Assembly (NCBI GenBank): GCA_002398365.1
Contig: DGYK01000060.1
Span: 83,743 to 116,983 of the forward strand
DNA from: Flammeovirgaceae bacterium UBA5008
GTDB lineage: Bacteria > Bacteroidota > Bacteroidia > Cytophagales > Cyclobacteriaceae
DNA: 33,241 nt
Direction: 5' to 3'
Shown: positions 32,553-33,241 of the stretch, piece after piece
How positions within the stretch are numbered: position 1 is the first letter of the stretch
How the letters are laid out: every line of letters begins with the position of its first letter
Made by a program: the position numbers and the translations under genes
The notes under the pieces: model-generated
What the model was told of the DNA's origin: nothing
What the model saw: only the letters and a program-made list of their open reading frames with translations
Databases searched by the model: none

Positions 32553-33241
32553 ATGAAAATTGCAATCATTGATGATGAAGAGGACGCGCGTGCCATTTTG
32601 CGTTCGTTTCTTTTGTTGGAGCAATCCACCGCTATGATACAAGAAGCTACCGGAGTGGCAACTGGTTTAGAATTGATTCGTGGGTTTAAACCGGAAATTG
32701 TTTTTTTAGACGTAATGATGCGCGATGGCACCGGATTTGATTTGCTGAAGCAACTTGATTCAATTGACTTTAAACTAGTGATCGTAAGTGGTCACGATGA
32801 GTTTGCTTTGCAAGCATTTCGCTTTAGCGCGATTGATTATTTGGTAAAGCCGATTAATGCCGATGAGTTGCATTCTACGTTTGCGCGCATTCAATCGATG
32901 TTGGTTCCATCTTGGCAGCAGATGCTGGAAGTAGTTCGGCAAAGCATTCAGCCGGCACCTGAGGCAGATCGCAAAATTATTTTGAAAGACATGAATGCAG
33001 TGTATGTGGTATCGATTAGCTCCATTCTACGCTGCGAAGCCTCCGATAATTATACAACATTTCATCTAATTGATCAGCCACCGATTATTGTTTCACGTCC
33101 GCTCAAGGAGTACGATGATTTATTACAGCCTTTCAAATTTTTTCGGGCGCATCAAAGCCATTTGATAAGTCTGAATCATCTACAGCAATTCAATAAAAGG
33201 GAAGGTGGTAGCATAAAAATGAAAGATGGCAGTGAAGTGCC
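32553..33241 (+). CDS. LytTR-family response regulator, 3' end outside the window
   Basis: The reading frame from ATG 32553 is open to the window edge (229 codons). Residues 1-110 form a receiver domain. The acidic pocket is D7/D8/E9 (IIDDEE), the phospho-acceptor is D53 (IVFLDVMM) and the conserved Lys is K99 (DYLVKP). After a short linker, a LytTR DNA-binding domain starts near 145 (VYVVSISSILRCEASDNYTT) with the expected SRPLKEYDDLL and RAHQSHLISLNHL motifs. It is the partner of the upstream kinase (9 nt spacing), as is usual for LytS-type systems. The C-terminal end and the regulated genes lie outside the window. Confidence 0.92.
   Translation, partial: MKIAIIDDEEDARAILRSFLLLEQSTAMIQEATGVATGLELIRGFKPEIVFLDVMMRDGTGFDLLKQLDSIDFKLVIVSGHDEFALQAFRFSAIDYLVKPINADELHSTFARIQSMLVPSWQQMLEVVRQSIQPAPEADRKIILKDMNAVYVVSISSILRCEASDNYTTFHLIDQPPIIVSRPLKEYDDLLQPFKFFRAHQSHLISLNHLQQFNKREGGSIKMKDGSEV

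Overview
This window looks like a chromosomal segment from a member of the Bacteroidota, probably the order Cytophagales. The evidence is the family content: DUF4249 lipoprotein, DUF3667 membrane protein, stand-alone MnmD, a fused 2-oxoacid dehydrogenase E1, a TPR/LytS-type sensor kinase with a LytTR regulator, the bacillithiol-linked YtxJ, and TonB proteins with short N-termini. A few promoter-like sites also resemble the Bacteroidota -7 consensus TAnnTTTG. The genus cannot be resolved from the sequence. Most genes are ordinary core or housekeeping genes. The accessory material is concentrated at 3.5-4.8 kb and 25.7-26.4 kb.

Layout. 0-3.5 kb: the 3' part of a class I/II aminotransferase, a YhcH/YjgK/YiaL protein, and a convergent flotillin-like SPFH protein, with a bidirectional terminator between the last two. 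3.5-4.9 kb: a 'mobile mystery' A/B pair (an HTH regulator plus a Fic protein) behind three operator-like repeats and a G10 tract. The Fic gene is frameshifted, and the island ends next to tRNA-Ser(UGA). 5.0-7.0 kb: a secreted Ig/cadherin-fold protein, then about 485 bp with no intact gene but with a possible small decayed gene. 7.0-13.0 kb: an alkyltransferase-like protein, threonine aldolase, DUF3667 protein, RarA and a VWA membrane protein, all on the plus strand. 13.1-17.3 kb: a Cys-rich DUF4249 lipoprotein, a convergent superoxide dismutase with a Tat signal, a 2OG-Fe(II) dioxygenase and a chromate-transporter family protein.

17.4-23.3 kb, mostly minus strand: two tandem TonB paralogues, a predicted outer-membrane protein, OsmC (plus strand), YtxJ, and a 910-residue very basic secreted repeat protein that probably forms an operon with ytxJ. 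23.3-25.6 kb: a small conserved protein of unknown function and the fused alpha/beta E1. 25.7-26.4 kb: a toxin-antitoxin pair (DUF6364-like antitoxin and PIN toxin). 26.4-27.4 kb: a fatty-acid desaturase that strikingly resembles eukaryotic sphingolipid delta-4 desaturases. 27.5-33.2 kb: an M16 peptidase, IspF, MnmD, a NifU-family protein (minus strand), a sensor kinase and its LytTR regulator, which is cut by the window end.

How genes work together: YtxJ, OsmC, superoxide dismutase and the NifU-family protein all bear on thiol, oxidative-stress or Fe-S biology, but they do not form one operon. The candidates most worth pursuing are the mobile-mystery A/B locus, with its operator array and apparent slippage deletion, the DES1-like desaturase, and the basic repeat protein.
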